The notes beneath the pieces were generated by a model. That model had not been told where the DNA came from. It made no database searches and saw only the letters and a list, made by a program, of their open reading frames with translations. The position numbers were made by a program, and so were the translations under genes. Positions 32,662 through 44,060 of a DNA stretch of 64,000 nucleotides are shown here, in pieces. The first letter of the stretch is position 1. Each line of letters starts with the position of its first letter. The DNA comes from Phyto melanocephala. Taxonomy: Eukaryota; Arthropoda; Insecta; Diptera; Rhinophoridae. Where the stretch lies: NCBI GenBank assembly GCA_941918925.1, contig OW799233.1:58185841-58249840 (forward strand). The letters run 5' to 3'.

Positions 32662-34166
32662 ATGTCGGAAGCAGATTTTAATTGCAATAAATGCGAATTA
32701 AAGGATACGGAACGTATGGTGCAGTGCGATTACTGTGATAAGTGGTTCCATTTTGAATGTGTCGGAGTAAATAGTGACATAGCAAATATCAGCTGGAATT
32801 GCTCTTGTGGAAATGATCAACCTGTGCATATTAAAAATATTCCGTCTACAGAGACCCAACAATTAATGCCGACAGACATTCAAGCAGACCCTTCTACCAG
32901 CCACGCAACTAGACCCTTTACAGATGTGCCCGGTTCGTCGTTTAGGGGTAATAGTGCACAACCACTTAGTAAAAAAAATGCTGTCCCTGAAAAAGGTGCA
33001 TACAAAAAAGCACAAAAGACACCAATGCAAGATCACGGAAATAGCAACGTAAATGTACTAGGTGAATCAGTGAGGGCTACTGCAAAAACAACAGGCGTAG
33101 GTAGGGTTGCCATCCGTCCTCTTTTCCCCGGATAACGTCCTCTTTTTTAGGGCATCCGGGGCAGTCCTACTTCTTTTTTAGCAAATGTCCGGGGTTGTCC
33201 GGCTGAAGTTTTTTTCTTACACTTAAACTTTAAATCACAGGTTACAAAATGCATAAAAAAAAAGATTTAGGCTCGTACAATTAGTTTTGAAAAACTACAA
33301 TTTTAAAACTTCTCTTTGTACAAAATTTGTTTTATTATCCTTAATTGTCGCTATTTATCGAAGTGGCCTATTTTAACTTGTCTTTTATTATTTTAAAAAA
33401 GTTCGACAAAGGGGTCTGCTTGTCAGCTGTGTGATTGCCTAGAGTTTTACAAATATTTGATGAGATGCGATGGTAATATATTGGCTCAAATTAGATGTGT
33501 TGAAAAATATATGTAAAATTTTTAAAAGTGTACATTCCCGATAATGAATGCAATGAATGTTTGTTGTTTTTTTTTTTTGTTTTTATTTTCAACCATTAAA
33601 TCAGAATGATAAGTTCAGTTTGTATTTTTGTAAATAAAGTTTTTTCGTAAAAACAAATTTTGTTTTTGTATTTTAAATGGCGTCGTAAATTTTATCAAAT
33701 TTAATTTTTTTTAAATGAGTCCTCTTTTTTTTGGGCAAATGTCCTACATTTTTTATGCTGGCGTCCTCTTTTTTTTAAATAGAAATGGCAACCCTAGGCG
33801 TAGGTGACCAATACGTAAAAGTAAATTACAGCAATCTTGGTGTCTCAAACACGTCATCCAGTTTGTCTTCATATACACAATTACAACTACAGATGTTAGA
33901 AGAAGAAAAAGAGCTACAAAGGAAATATTTGGAGAAAAAATATAGTATCCTTTCGCAAGGTGATGTAAGCCAAAATTCAAATTCCTTTTTATGTGTCTCT
34001 TCTTTTCAGCCCACGGCATCCCAAATTGCGGCCAGACAAGTGATACCAAAAGAGTTGCCAAATTTCGATGGCAATCCAGAAGATTGGCCCCTATTTATTA
34101 GCAACTTTAGAAACAGCACAGAAATTGCGGGTTACACTGATGGCGAAAACTTAATGCGGTTGCAGC
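32662..34166 (+). pseudogene. BEL/Pao gag, copy 3
   Basis: Same organisation as copies 1 and 2. The left hAT duplication is the unmutated GGCGTAGG, so this copy keeps the ancestral state (GVGRVAI rather than GVCRVAI at the entry into the MITE). Small differences, such as loss of GT in the interior of the MITE near 33270, mark it as separate. Confidence 0.82.
33102..33796. mobile_element. hAT MITE in gag, array copy 3
   Basis: 695 bp. Perfect 8-bp duplications GGCGTAGG lie at 33094-33101 and 33797-33804. The ends are TAGGGTTGCC and GGCAACCCTA. Confidence 0.9.
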
Positions 34167-36761
34167 GAATTTCGGGATTTATATCCTAGAGCAGTCAAAG
34201 CCATAAAGTGCTATCATTACATGGATGATTTCATTGATAGTGTGGACACCGATGAAGAGGCAAAAGAACTTGCTACCCAAGTAAGAGCCATCCACTCCGC
34301 AGGCGGATTTCATATGAGAAACTGGGTCACTAATTCCAAGCGTGTACGACAGCACCTATGTGATCATGGCTCAACTGCCCAGACTTCGTTTAAAGCAATT
34401 GAAAAAATTCTAGGTATGTATTGGGAGTCCAACAATGACGTTTTTCAATATGATTCCAGATTCTCAAGGATCCGAAGAGACGTGTTTCAGCAACATGTTG
34501 TCCCCACTAAAAGAGAAGTCCTTCAAGTGCTAATGTCGATTTTCGACCCTCTTGGATTCGTATCTCACTATACTATCGGCCTGAAGATGCTCCTTCAAGA
34601 TATATGGCGATCGAAAATAAAATGGGATGACGAACTAAATGAGAATCTTTTACCAAAATGGTCTGCGTGGCTATTCAACTTGCATAAAATATCATCTATC
34701 ATCATACCGCGAGGCTACTCGAAGCTGCTTATATCAACAAAAAATGTTCAGCTACACACCTTTGTAGATGCCGGCGAAAACGCATACGCAGCAGTATGTT
34801 ACTTTAGAATTCAGCATAATAATAATGTCGACGTGTGTATTGTTGCAGCAAAATCGAAAGTCACTCCTTTAAAACCTATATCCATACCTCGACTTGAACT
34901 GCAAGCGGCTTTAATCGGAACAAGATTGGCATCAAAAATACTTAGCGCGACTCGTCTTAACTGTGAAGAAGTTTTCTTTTGGTCCGATTCAAAAACAGTT
35001 CTTAAGTGGCTTTCAATGGATCCCAAAAATTTTAAGGCATACGTGATGTATAGAGTTGGAGAAATATTAGAATTCACTAATGTAACACAGTGGAATTGGG
35101 TGCCATCAAAATTAAATCCTGCTGATCTTGGTACAAAAATTTGTACCTCCAATGATGATATGTGGCTTAACGGACCAGCGTTTCTCAAAAATAATAAAAA
35201 TTTGTGGCCTAAATCACCAGATTTAGGAACCGTTAATAATGAAGAAATACGAAATCATCTATTATTCGTTGATAAATTAAGCGGCTTTACTATAAATATC
35301 GAATATTTTTCAAGTTGGAAACGACTCTATATGGCACTCTCTTGGTTTATACTGTACGTAGACAAATTAAAAACTTTAATTCAGGGACGGAAAACATCGC
35401 GAGGTATGCGTTTTGAATATATACAAAGGGCCAAATATATTTTGTTCCAGAATGCCCAATATAGTGAATTTTCAGAAGAAATGTGGTGTTTGAAACATGA
35501 TAAAAAAATACACTCTGGAAGTAAACTCAAACAGCTAAACGTTTTTCTTGATGATCACGGAATTATTCGCGCCTGCGGCAGAGCTGACTCTCTAAACTGC
35601 AACAACGCCATTATATTGCCACATGATCACTATATTACTTTTTTGTTGGTCCGAAACTACCATGAGAATTTTCACCATTGCCTACACGAAGCAACAATAT
35701 GCAAAATAAAGTCAAGATACTATATCCCTAGGTTAAGAACTCTCTACAAAAGCATGCGAAGCAAATGTCAAAGATGCAAGAATCAATTAATAGTACCTCA
35801 ACCACCTCTAATGGCATCTTTACCTGCAGCTAGACTTGCAAGCTTTAAGCGTCCATTTACCTACGTTGGTATTGACTTCTTTGGCCCTTTATTTGTAGCA
35901 GTAGGCAGACGTAAAGAAAAGAGATGGGGTGTATTGTTTACGTGTCTGACAATTCGTGCAATTCATATTGAAGTCGCTCACAGTCTCGACACAAGCTCGT
36001 GCATAATGTGCATTCAAAATTTTATAAGTCGACGTGGATCTCTAAAGGAGATATACACGGACAACGGAACAAATTTTAAGTCCGCCGAAAGAGTTCTTCG
36101 AGAGGAGAAACAAAATATTAATCTACAACAAATCCTTCTTAAACACAACGAAATTAAGTGGAAATTCAATCCACCCGCAGCACCACATATGGGCGGCGCA
36201 TGGGAACGTTTAATACGCACAGTAAAAACTATTCTTTATGCCATGGGTCCGGCGTTCAAATTTAACGACGAATCACTTAGAAGCGCTCTATGGGAAATCG
36301 AATTCATTATAAATTCCCGACCTTTAACATTTGTAGCCCTAGACTCAGCCGAAGACGACGCGTTAACTCCAAATCATTTGTTACTCGGTTCTGCAGATGG
36401 ATATAAACCTCTATCAGAAGTTGACTATAATCTACGAGAACGTTGGCATCAATCGCAAAAGTTCGCTAATCATTTCTGGAAAAGATGGGTTCGAGAATAT
36501 GGGCCAAACTTAGTTCATCGCAGCAAATGGTTCGAAAAAGTAAAACCGCCATTAGTCGGAGATATAGTCATCATAGTCGATGACACATTACCTCGCAATA
36601 GCTGGCCCAAGGGGGTCATCACAGAAACGATAACTGCCAAAGATGGTCAAGTTCGTCGTGTTAAGGTTAAAACTAGTTCCGGCACATGGGAGAGGCCTGT
36701 AACAAAAATAGCTGTACTAGACGTCGGCAGTACTCAAGATAGCAAGCTCACGGAACCCTAA
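34167..36761 (+). pseudogene. BEL/Pao pol remnant, copy 3
   Basis: An 846-codon open frame from the YMDD Met at 34221, with the same RNase H and integrase residues as copy 1. Private changes include FQNAQYS (Tyr to Asn) and GSLKEIYTD (Pro to Leu). It ends with the same LTEP tail before the polypurine tract. Confidence 0.88.
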
Positions 36762-36781
36762 CTCGCTTACAAGGAGGGGAA

Positions 36782-37129
36782 TGTTACTGCCGCCACTGTC
36801 ATATTTATTTACATCAGTTATTAATTATCTTGCTTTAGTTTCTCCTTTTGTATATAATACATTTCTTACACTTAATGCATGTGTGTATATGTAAACATGT
36901 ATATACATTTATTAATACTATTTATTGCCGTTTTAATAACGGCACTATCTGGTGATCTTACTACTTAAAAAATAAATTGTTTTCAATACAAAAGTATTGT
37001 TAAGCTTATCAAGCAGTAAGTCAAACAAATTGTTTTAAAGCTACTTATCCTACAACATAAAGTGAATTAAATAAAATTAAAGTTGCTGTTAAAACTTGTT
37101 TTTGCTTGATTGCTTAATTGAAGACCACA
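36782..37129 (+). repeat. LTR4 of BEL/Pao array (3' outermost)
   Basis: 348 bp. It has the outer-type variants seen in LTR1 (GTCAAACAAATTG, TTAAAACTTG) plus three private changes (CTACTTAAAA, TTGCTGTTA, TTGCTTGATTG). Followed by the target duplication GTATG at 37130-37134. Confidence 0.92.
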
Positions 37130-37134
37130 GTATG

Positions 37135-37388
37135 AATACAGGAAAGAAGAAAATAGTAAATATTCTCTCTGAGAGGTGAAAAGCGAAGAAATTCTCTCTG
37201 AGAGACAGTATGGTTAAAAGTATAACATAAACAATTTCTTATACATAGGAAACAAATGTGTAAAGTCATATTATTTTTTTTGTATGTAAAGTCATATTAT
37301 TTTTTTTACTAACAAAAATTTTATGCATGCATAAAATAATATGAAATAGCACAAATATGACTGATATGCAACCACTTTGAATTGGCCC
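37135..37388. mobile_element. Right part of split Harbinger-like MITE
   Basis: Continues the MITE begun at 22220 (AATACAGGAAAGAAGAAAAT and onward) and ends CTTTGAATTGGCCC, the inverse of the left terminus. The 3-bp AAT duplication follows at 37389-37391. TTCTCTCTGAGAG motifs are repeated inside. Confidence 0.85.
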
Positions 37389-37391
37389 AAT

Positions 37392-37830
37392 ATTTTACGG
37401 CTGTATTTTTACTTTAGTCTCTGACTGTATATTAGCATTAAGCCTGTGTAAACTCTTTACATGTAAATTATACTAGAGAGGCTGACTGACATATTCATTA
37501 TCACAAAGCTCAAACGCAAAAGCTGGAGACATGAAATTTGTAGGCCGATTTTGGATAGCTACCGAATTTCAGTTACGTTGCTAGCTGGCAACTACAATTT
37601 CTCGGTTGCCAATTTTTCATATGAAATTGGCAGCTGTTACTTGCCAGTTGCAATCTGTAATGTCTTTTTTGGAAACTGGCAACGTCACTGAGGTTCGGTT
37701 GTTATCCATAATCGAATCATAAATGCTTCGTTTTTTTTTTTTTGGTAATCTTTTAAAATTGACAAAAATATTAGCCTCGTTTGTTTTGAAACTTAAAAAG
37801 AAAATAAAATGTAATGTTATGTTATGTAAT
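37392..37830. other. Unassigned sequence
   Basis: No coding frame recognised. It contains TGGCAAC-type short repeats near 37585-37690 and an A/T tract; possibly an old element remnant. Confidence 0.35.
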
Positions 37831-37833
37831 ATT

Positions 37834-38475
37834 AGGTGTGTTCCACATGCATAACGAAACAGTCCGAACTTGCCCAAAGTTACCCAAAAGCGTTCCACAT
37901 AACAATTTTTGTTCAATTATGAGGGTAATTGAGAGAGTAATTTTTTTCATTTCCTGTACAAATTTGCCCGAACTTTTTCTTTGGGTAAGTTCGGACAAGA
38001 ATTTAACAATCAGCTGTTTTTTGTTTACATATGAAACTGAAAATTAATCAAAAAATTTGCAAAAGAAAAAGTTTAGTTTTTGTTAAAAAATATATTAAAA
38101 AGCAAAATGGAAGGTTTTAATGAAAAAGTTAAAGTGGTAAATACATTAGTGAATTCATATCTCCCTTGTTCTTTAAAATAAATACTTTTAAAAAATTTAC
38201 ACTGGCTCAACTTCTCTTTCAGTTCTTTTTAAATTATTTTTAACATCTGTTGGCAATGATGCAAATGTTTTGTTTTTATAATGTTATTGCTTTTAAGCGT
38301 CTAAAATCACTTAAATAGATTTTAATAAAAAAGGTAAGCACCATTAGTATTACAAGAAGTGCAAAAATGGTTTTTTGCGTTCCAGCAATTTTGGGTAGTT
38401 TTGGCAAATTTAGAGAGTAATTTTTATTTTACTCTCATTAGTCCAAACATGTCCGAGATCTTGTGGAACACACCT
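37834..38475. mobile_element. 642-bp Harbinger-like MITE (AGGTGTGTTCCACA ends)
   Basis: Perfect inverted ends AGGTGTGTTCCACA and TGTGGAACACACCT are flanked by ATT at 37831-37833 and 38476-38478. A 3-bp duplication suits PIF/Harbinger. Subterminal GTCCGAACTTGCCCAAAG and CTTTGGGTAAGTTCGGAC form inner inverted repeats. A short ATG-led exon with a donor (GTTAAAGTG then GTAAAT) near 38107 resembles a leftover first exon. Confidence 0.8.
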
Positions 38476-38478
38476 ATT

Positions 38479-39156
38479 ATTAGAATTACCTTTTTATCAA
38501 CTACCTTTAATTAAATAACAAATTCGTGTAATTGATAACTGACATATGCCAATTACTAATTACAGTAATTATCTTAATTATTTTGATTGAAGTCCTCTTT
38601 ATTTATTTATTTATTTTTGTATATAATATATTTATTTCCTTCCGAAATTTGGTATTTTTAAATGCTTAATATCATATTATTCAGTTTGTAATAATTATAA
38701 TCGTAGCAGTAACATATGTATATTTTTGCTTTAGTTTTGTTTCGAGGATAATTTTGTGAATTAAAAAAAAAAAAAACTATAACTTACATACGCATGTATG
38801 TATGATGTAGAACAAACAACAAAGTGAGTTCGGATTAAAGGATTTAAAAATGGATTTATTGAAATTGGTGTTATTGAATATTTCCTATGTTGGTAAAGTA
38901 GTTTTTATAATTTTGGAATTTTGGCTTGGGCAAAGGTAATAATATTAATATACTCTTTAAAATTTAGAGAAATAAGGTATTTGAAGAGTTTGTTTTTTCT
39001 TTGTTTTTTACTTTTGCAAATGTAGCATTTTTACGACGCGAAAGTTAAACATTCTATATGTTATTTTTTTTTTAGTTTAAATGTTTGTTTGTTTGTTTTT
39101 TTAAGTTTGTATCAAATCTTTTAATATAAATATACAAATACAGTTGACGGCGAGTT
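38479..39156. other. 3' flank of UBE2G1-type gene
   Basis: AT-rich, without other genes. It lies downstream of the minus-strand stop codon and may contain its 3' untranslated region. No convincing polyadenylation site was assigned. Confidence 0.4.
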
Positions 39157-39678
39157 CTACGAGCATTCCTCCTGACTTTTTCTGACACAACGTGCAACTT
39201 TTCTCTTAAAATCTGGGTACGCTTCTCTCCATTCCTTGGCAGCATCTACATTAGCTGGTGACTCATCATTTGGGTCAGCAAGCATGGATATCACTGATAT
39301 CAAAATAGTCTCAACTGTATGTACAGGTAGCCAACGTTCTGAAGCCTTTTCATAACCCCACTTATCATCACCAGGTTCATGTAGAATCGAAATACACACA
39401 TCACCATTTTTCTCAATATTAGGATGCCAAATTTCTGTTACAAATTTCATACGAGGTGGGCGCAACGGATACTCTTTTGGAAAGTATAAATGAGCTTTAA
39501 AGAATCCACCTTCACTAAATACGAAAAAAAACGTTAAAATAACTAAAGATTTAACAAATTTAATGATATACTTACTATAATGTATCTGGTGGACCAATTA
39601 TAAGTACTTCCCATCGAAATATATCATTCTCATCGATTAAGCCGGCCGAGAAGCCTTCAACAGGATTCTTGTTTAATT
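39157..39678 (-). CDS. UBE2G1-type ubiquitin-conjugating enzyme E2, last two exons
   Basis: The minus-strand exons 39576-39678 (33 full codons plus split codons) and 39157-39514 (stop at 39157-39159) are joined across a 61-bp intron with GTAAGTATA donor and TATTTAG acceptor. The product transfers ubiquitin from E1 to substrates with an E3 partner. Visible features are the HPN motif (EIWHPNIEKNGDVCIS), the catalytic Cys codon at 39394-39396, and the acidic loop after it (HEPGDDKWGYEKASERW) that distinguishes the UBE2G/R group. The N-terminal ~16 residues must come from an upstream exon, not found here. As I remember the family, the closest fly protein is CG40045. No disabling mutation is seen. 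Confidence 0.93.
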
Positions 39679-39679
39679 C

Positions 39680-40089
39680 TGAAATGCAGAAATTAAGTTA
39701 AATTTATACATTATGTTAAAAACACAAAAACAAGTTAGAATGTTGTACCGAATTCTTAATATCCTTTACAAATTACATAGGGTATCATCTGAATGGGAAA
39801 GCCGATTGAAAGTCTGTCCATTAAAATAAACTCTTTGAAGCCCGAAATGTTGCATACACCCGTATGTGATATGTGGGTTATTAGTATAGAGTGTGGCGTT
39901 TGAGACACTTAGATGAAAGGTTTCAAAATTGGTCGTTCCGGTCCCGTACAATATACATAATACCCCTAAAATCCCGTGTTCTCGCGAACCAAATAAATTG
40001 GGTAACATTTTTAAGGCTAATGTGGTTGGTAGCAATGCTTAGCACCTGTATGGCTAGTTAATGTATAAACTAGTTGCTATATAGCACGG
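39680..40089. other. Upstream intron sequence with unassigned repeat
   Basis: This follows the splice acceptor of the UBE2G1-type exon and is therefore intronic on the minus strand. It contains sequence vaguely like DINE family 2 cores (GAAAGTCTGTCCATT, AAGCCCGAAATG), too diverged to classify. Confidence 0.35.
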
Positions 40090-41361
40090 GTCGGTTGTAA
40101 TGACAGTCGCATAGTCCGAGCACGCTGTGGGGTCAAGATAAAAGACTTTAATAAACACAAAATTGATGAGAAAGAGGAGAGGGACGGAAATACTGACGAC
40201 GACATATGTAGGACAGAAACTTCTCTGAGGGCTACCTTAGGGGAGAACACTCAACTGGCGGACTTGCACAATGACATCATAAGCCAGGAAGGACAAGTAC
40301 GGGCACAGTTGGAGCTTAATGATCTTCTTGGACTTAAAGAGACTCAATAGCCGAGATCAGCAACACGCAGTAGTCTTGCGGCATTGGCAGAAAATCGTTC
40401 AGTTGGCATTGTTCGGCAAGATGCGGTGGAATGTCGTCACATGACTGAAATAGCCGAACAAATGCAAGGAGCTGCAAGAGGTCTTCTTTGGCAGATTTGA
40501 CAAAAATGGCCAAGGCGAACCCGAAGCTGTTTTCAGCGAGAGAAACTCGGTGAGGAACCACCGGCAGAGTGTCGCAAAGTTCAAGAAAACTACGATACTT
40601 CGAGTATTGGACACAGTCGACCCTGATAATTGTGCGGCTGTGTTGGGCACTAACCAAACCGATAGTTTGTTTGACCGAATAGCTTGTTTTGACCTGAGGA
40701 TTTGTGGCTTCAATGACAAATAAACCTTCACCACAGTGAAGCGAACTGATACCTTACCTTGAAAAATTCCAGCAGGAAGTGGCTCTAATCCAGGAACCTT
40801 GAATTAACAACAACCAGTTTCGCAGATTATGGTTAGATAATTATATGTTGTTTTTCGCTTATACGGGAAAGATTTAAATGTTATTTTACTTCTTCTCTTA
40901 GTACAGGTGACATTACTGAGCCTGAGGATGAGTCAACCTTTGATTTCATAACAACTAACAATCTCTATATTTGTAATAAGGGCATATGCCAACATTCAGA
41001 ACAAGTGACAGGGAGATATCACTTTAACGAATAGGGGTTGGAAGGTTGCGGGTAAATACTCGTTTTTAGACCACAGCAGAATCAATTTATAATTAGATTA
41101 TACAAGCTCTAGTAGAAAACCGTATAGAAACCCGCGCGGGAGGCTACTATGTCTAGTAAATTGGATATATAAATAAGAAACTACGCATTCTGATATAGAT
41201 TTTGTGCTAGGAAAACTTACATATACTCTTGTGGGGAGCTAAGGAATGCATCGAAAAAAAATTGTAGTTGCATTAACTTAAATAAAACTTAAATAGTGCA
41301 ATATATATACTCTTTAAAATAAGAAAATTTATTGGCATATTGCACAAATTTATTTAACATT

Positions 41362-41743
41362 GGGCGAATTCAAAGTAGACTCTCATATTGTACTATGTCA
41401 TATAATTCATATTAATATGACTAGTGATTTTGAACACCTTTTGTTAACAAATTATGCATTTAATACAAGAAAGAAGACAAAGAGATGACGCTGTTAAATT
41501 GTATGTATACAGGAAAGGAGAAAATAGAAAATATTCTCTCTGAGAGGTGAGAGGCGAAGAAATTCTCTCTGAGAGACAGTATGGTTAAAAGTATAACATT
41601 AACAATTTCTTATACATAGGAAACAAATGTGTAAAGTCATATTATTTTTTTTGTAAGGAAATTACTAACAAAAATTTTATGCATGCATAAAATAATATGA
41701 AATAGTACAAATATGACTGATAGCAACCACTTTGAATTGGCCC
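41362..41743. mobile_element. Intact 382-bp Harbinger-like MITE
   Basis: Starts GGGCGAATTCAAAGTAGACT and ends CTTTGAATTGGCCC, flanked by ATT at 41359-41361 and 41744-41746. It is the same family as the element split by the BEL/Pao array and serves as its full-length reference. It is inserted in the Tc1/mariner element near its left end. Confidence 0.88.
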
Positions 41744-41881
41744 ATTGAAATCATAATTTATTATTTCGTATTTATAAAATTATCGACTTTTTTCGGACAT
41801 CGGCTTCAGTTACCTTTTTGTAGGAGGTGATCCATCTACACTTAAAATCGGACATGTACTGGGACACCTTTTCTGTGTTCT

Positions 41882-42710
41882 TCAATTTTTTTTATACCTG
41901 TACCTTTCCAAAGGCCCAAGTTCTGGACAATTAGGTGGATTTGCCTCTCGTGGTACAAAAATTACATTATTCTTTGAATACCACTCAAGTGCCTTTTTTC
42001 CATAGTGACATGATGCCAAATCATGCCAAAAATATGTAGGCACTCGGTGCTGCCTCAAAAAAGTAAAAGTAGTTATTGTAGGCACTCCGTGATATGAATT
42101 TCTGTGTTTATCGTGACTGATGCCACAAATGCTTGGCTTCGTTTGCCACAAATGCAAATAGCTTGCCACACGAAAAATTTCTTAGGGAATTTTGTTTGTT
42201 TTTTTTTTGTCCGGAACTCTTACTGACATTACCTCTTTCATCAGCAACATAAAAATGTTGGCCGGAAAGTTGAGAAAAGTCTGCCATCCATTACACAACA
42301 GGTGTATTTGTTTATAAAATCTGCCTTCAATTTTTTCGCTCGTTTTTTTGCTTCTAAGTTCCTTACCGAATTGCGATCTGGAATTTTCTGAACTTTGTAT
42401 GTCTTCAGCCCAGCATAAGCTTTGGCCCTTTGGACAAAGCTATTAAAGCATTTCACAGTACCCGCTGCTTTTCTGATAGAAGTGTTAGGTGCTCTTCGAA
42501 ACAATTGCTCGACTTCTTTTACCTTACCAACATCCCTTTGTTTCCTGATCCAGCTTTTCTTTCAATGCTCAAGTCTTCCTTATACCGTTTAATGGCATAT
42601 GAAACATTTCGAGGGTCAACTTTCAAATTGTTTGATATTTTTTTAAAAGTCCATGATGGGTTTTTTTAATTATATTTTCAAGTACTTTTTTTTCGCAGTC
42701 CATTTTGATC
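41882..42710 (-). pseudogene. DD37E transposase, frameshifted
   Basis: Minus-strand frames give WTFKKISNNLKVDPRNVSYA (helix-turn-helix), then TSIRKAAGTV and AKKRAKKLKAD. CCVMDGR marks the first catalytic Asp. 41882-42169 contains YFWHDLASCHYGKKALEWY and PPNCPELGPLERY. Between the Asp of WHD and the Glu of LERY are 37 residues, the DD37E spacing known from mosquito elements. At least two frameshifts prevent function. Confidence 0.8.
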
Positions 42711-44060
42711 GTAATGACAATTGAAAATTAATGAGTTTTTAAATAATAGTATCTGGCATATACATATATAAATGCTAACGTGATAAAAAGAAAAATTATT
42801 TATTGCACGATTTGAGTTTTATTCAACTTAATGCAACTACAAATTTTTTTTCAATACACTCCTTATAGGGCGACATGTCCAATAATCTTTCCATGGAAAC
42901 AAACCAAATGGTGGACCAGAAAACTGAGGGTTTAAAGATCTTTGGTTAGGAGGAAATTTAACAGAGCGAAGGCCAGTATACCGACAACTGGGAGAGCTAC
43001 AGGGTGTGCTTCAATAAGTATATAGGGGATCTCAAAAGGGTCAAAAGGATGTCGTGGGCGGGTCCATTAAGTCTGTATATGAACTATCAAGGTGGGGAGA
43101 GAGGTTAGGGTTATTTTCATACCCAAGACTAGCAAGTCAGGACACTCGAAGCAAAAGGATTTCAGACCTATTAACCTATCGTCGTTCCTGCTGCTGGTCA
43201 AGGGAAGATTTCTTCCGACGATAAGCGAGGTACTTAAGTCGGAACTATATACGTGATCTTCTTGAGCCTCAGGGAATAGGCAGGGTGTAAACCCGGAGGA
43301 GATTGAGCTAGTTCTTATCACCAGGAGATATAAGATTGAGGCGTTTAGACGAACGATACTTAATGGAGTACAACTGGAATTGACTAGCGGTGCGAAATAT
43401 ATCGGTGTAGCCCTGGACAGTAAGCTGTCATGGGGACAAAATAAACAGGAGAGGGGTCTAAATTGTGGTAAGACCTATTTTGACATGGATGCACTGTGGA
43501 AGGTATTGGGGATAGGTAATTAAAGGAAGCTTCTTACAAAGGTCCAAAGGTGTGCTTCACTTGGTATCACTGGTGCCATGAGAAACACACCTTAATCGCT
43601 GGATAACATTTTCGACGCCGAATCTATAGTTTTGTGTGAAGGGAATGGCGGCAAAGGATGAGTCGGGGTTGCGTAAAATACTAGGATTTTATGGGAAACT
43701 TTCTCCAGAATCATGTTCGATGTCAGGGAAATCTGACGGACTATATGGTCACAGAGGCCAGTTTTGATAAGAATAATCCCGGAAAGAGATTATTGGTTGG
43801 GATTCAACGAACTCTATGAGGGGTGTGCAGGATGAAGCGAAGATGGCGATAATATCAAGAGGTCTTACAGACTTACTGATAACTGTAGTGTATTCTAAGC
43901 GGAGATACTGACTATCTATAGAGCAACGGATCTCAAATTGCAACATATTTCGAAGGTATGTAGGTTACTATTTAGTCAGGATAGTCAGGGGGCGATCAGG
44001 ACTTTTGTCATATCTAGGTTGGTTAGGAAATGTAGGAAAGCACTTTATAGGACCATGGGC

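Larger units (their letters stand above)
22366..37129 (+). mobile_element. Tandem array of three BEL/Pao retrotransposons sharing four LTRs
   Basis: The order is LTR1-internal1-LTR2-internal2-LTR3-internal3-LTR4, with units of about 4.6 kb that are almost identical. One 5-bp target duplication GTATG (22361-22365 and 37130-37134) brackets the whole array, and none flanks the internal copies. The family is identified by RT/RNase H and integrase of the Pao type and by a PHD-like finger in Gag. Every copy carries the same hAT MITE in gag and the same deletion removing the end of gag, the protease and most of the RT. All copies are therefore defective and descend from one defective ancestor. Confidence 0.92.
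41242..42863 (-). mobile_element. Tc1/mariner DD37E element, interrupted by a MITE
   Basis: Inverted ends (AGGAATGCATCG at the left; CAATACACTCCT at the right, followed further in by matching GTTGCATTAA sequence) are flanked by TA at 41240-41241 and 42864-42865. Without the nested 385 bp it would be about 1.24 kb, normal for the superfamily. It sits inside the LOA relic. Confidence 0.8.
40090..44060 (+). mobile_element. LOA/R1-like non-LTR relic, split by a Tc1/mariner element
   Basis: Plus-strand scraps follow the order of a LOA-like element. A charged ORF1-like segment (40130-40730) comes first. An endonuclease end follows (about 40910-41080, including FLDHSRIN). After the Tc1/mariner insertion comes a linker (LVRRKFNRAKAS, about 42950). 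RT pieces at 43100-43480 are DFRPINLSSFLLL, RFLPTISEV and KYIGVALDSKLSW. Last are QRCASLGITGAMRNTP and a broken RNase H. All frames are disrupted. It lies upstream of the UBE2G1-type exons, in what should be its first intron. Confidence 0.65.

Noticed and set aside
22366..37129. Dismissing the triple array as a pure assembly duplication
   Set aside because: Units and LTRs differ by unit-specific substitutions and indels, which a simple computational duplication would not produce; read-level proof is still absent.
39157..39678. Naming the E2 gene Ubc7
   Set aside because: The acidic loop and flanking residues fit UBE2G1; as I recall, the fly gene called Ubc7 is the UBE2G2 relative, so no symbol was given.
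40334..40734. Two overlapping minus-strand frames of ~110 codons
   Set aside because: They show no domain and lie opposite ORF1-like sequence of a non-LTR relic that reads on the plus strand.
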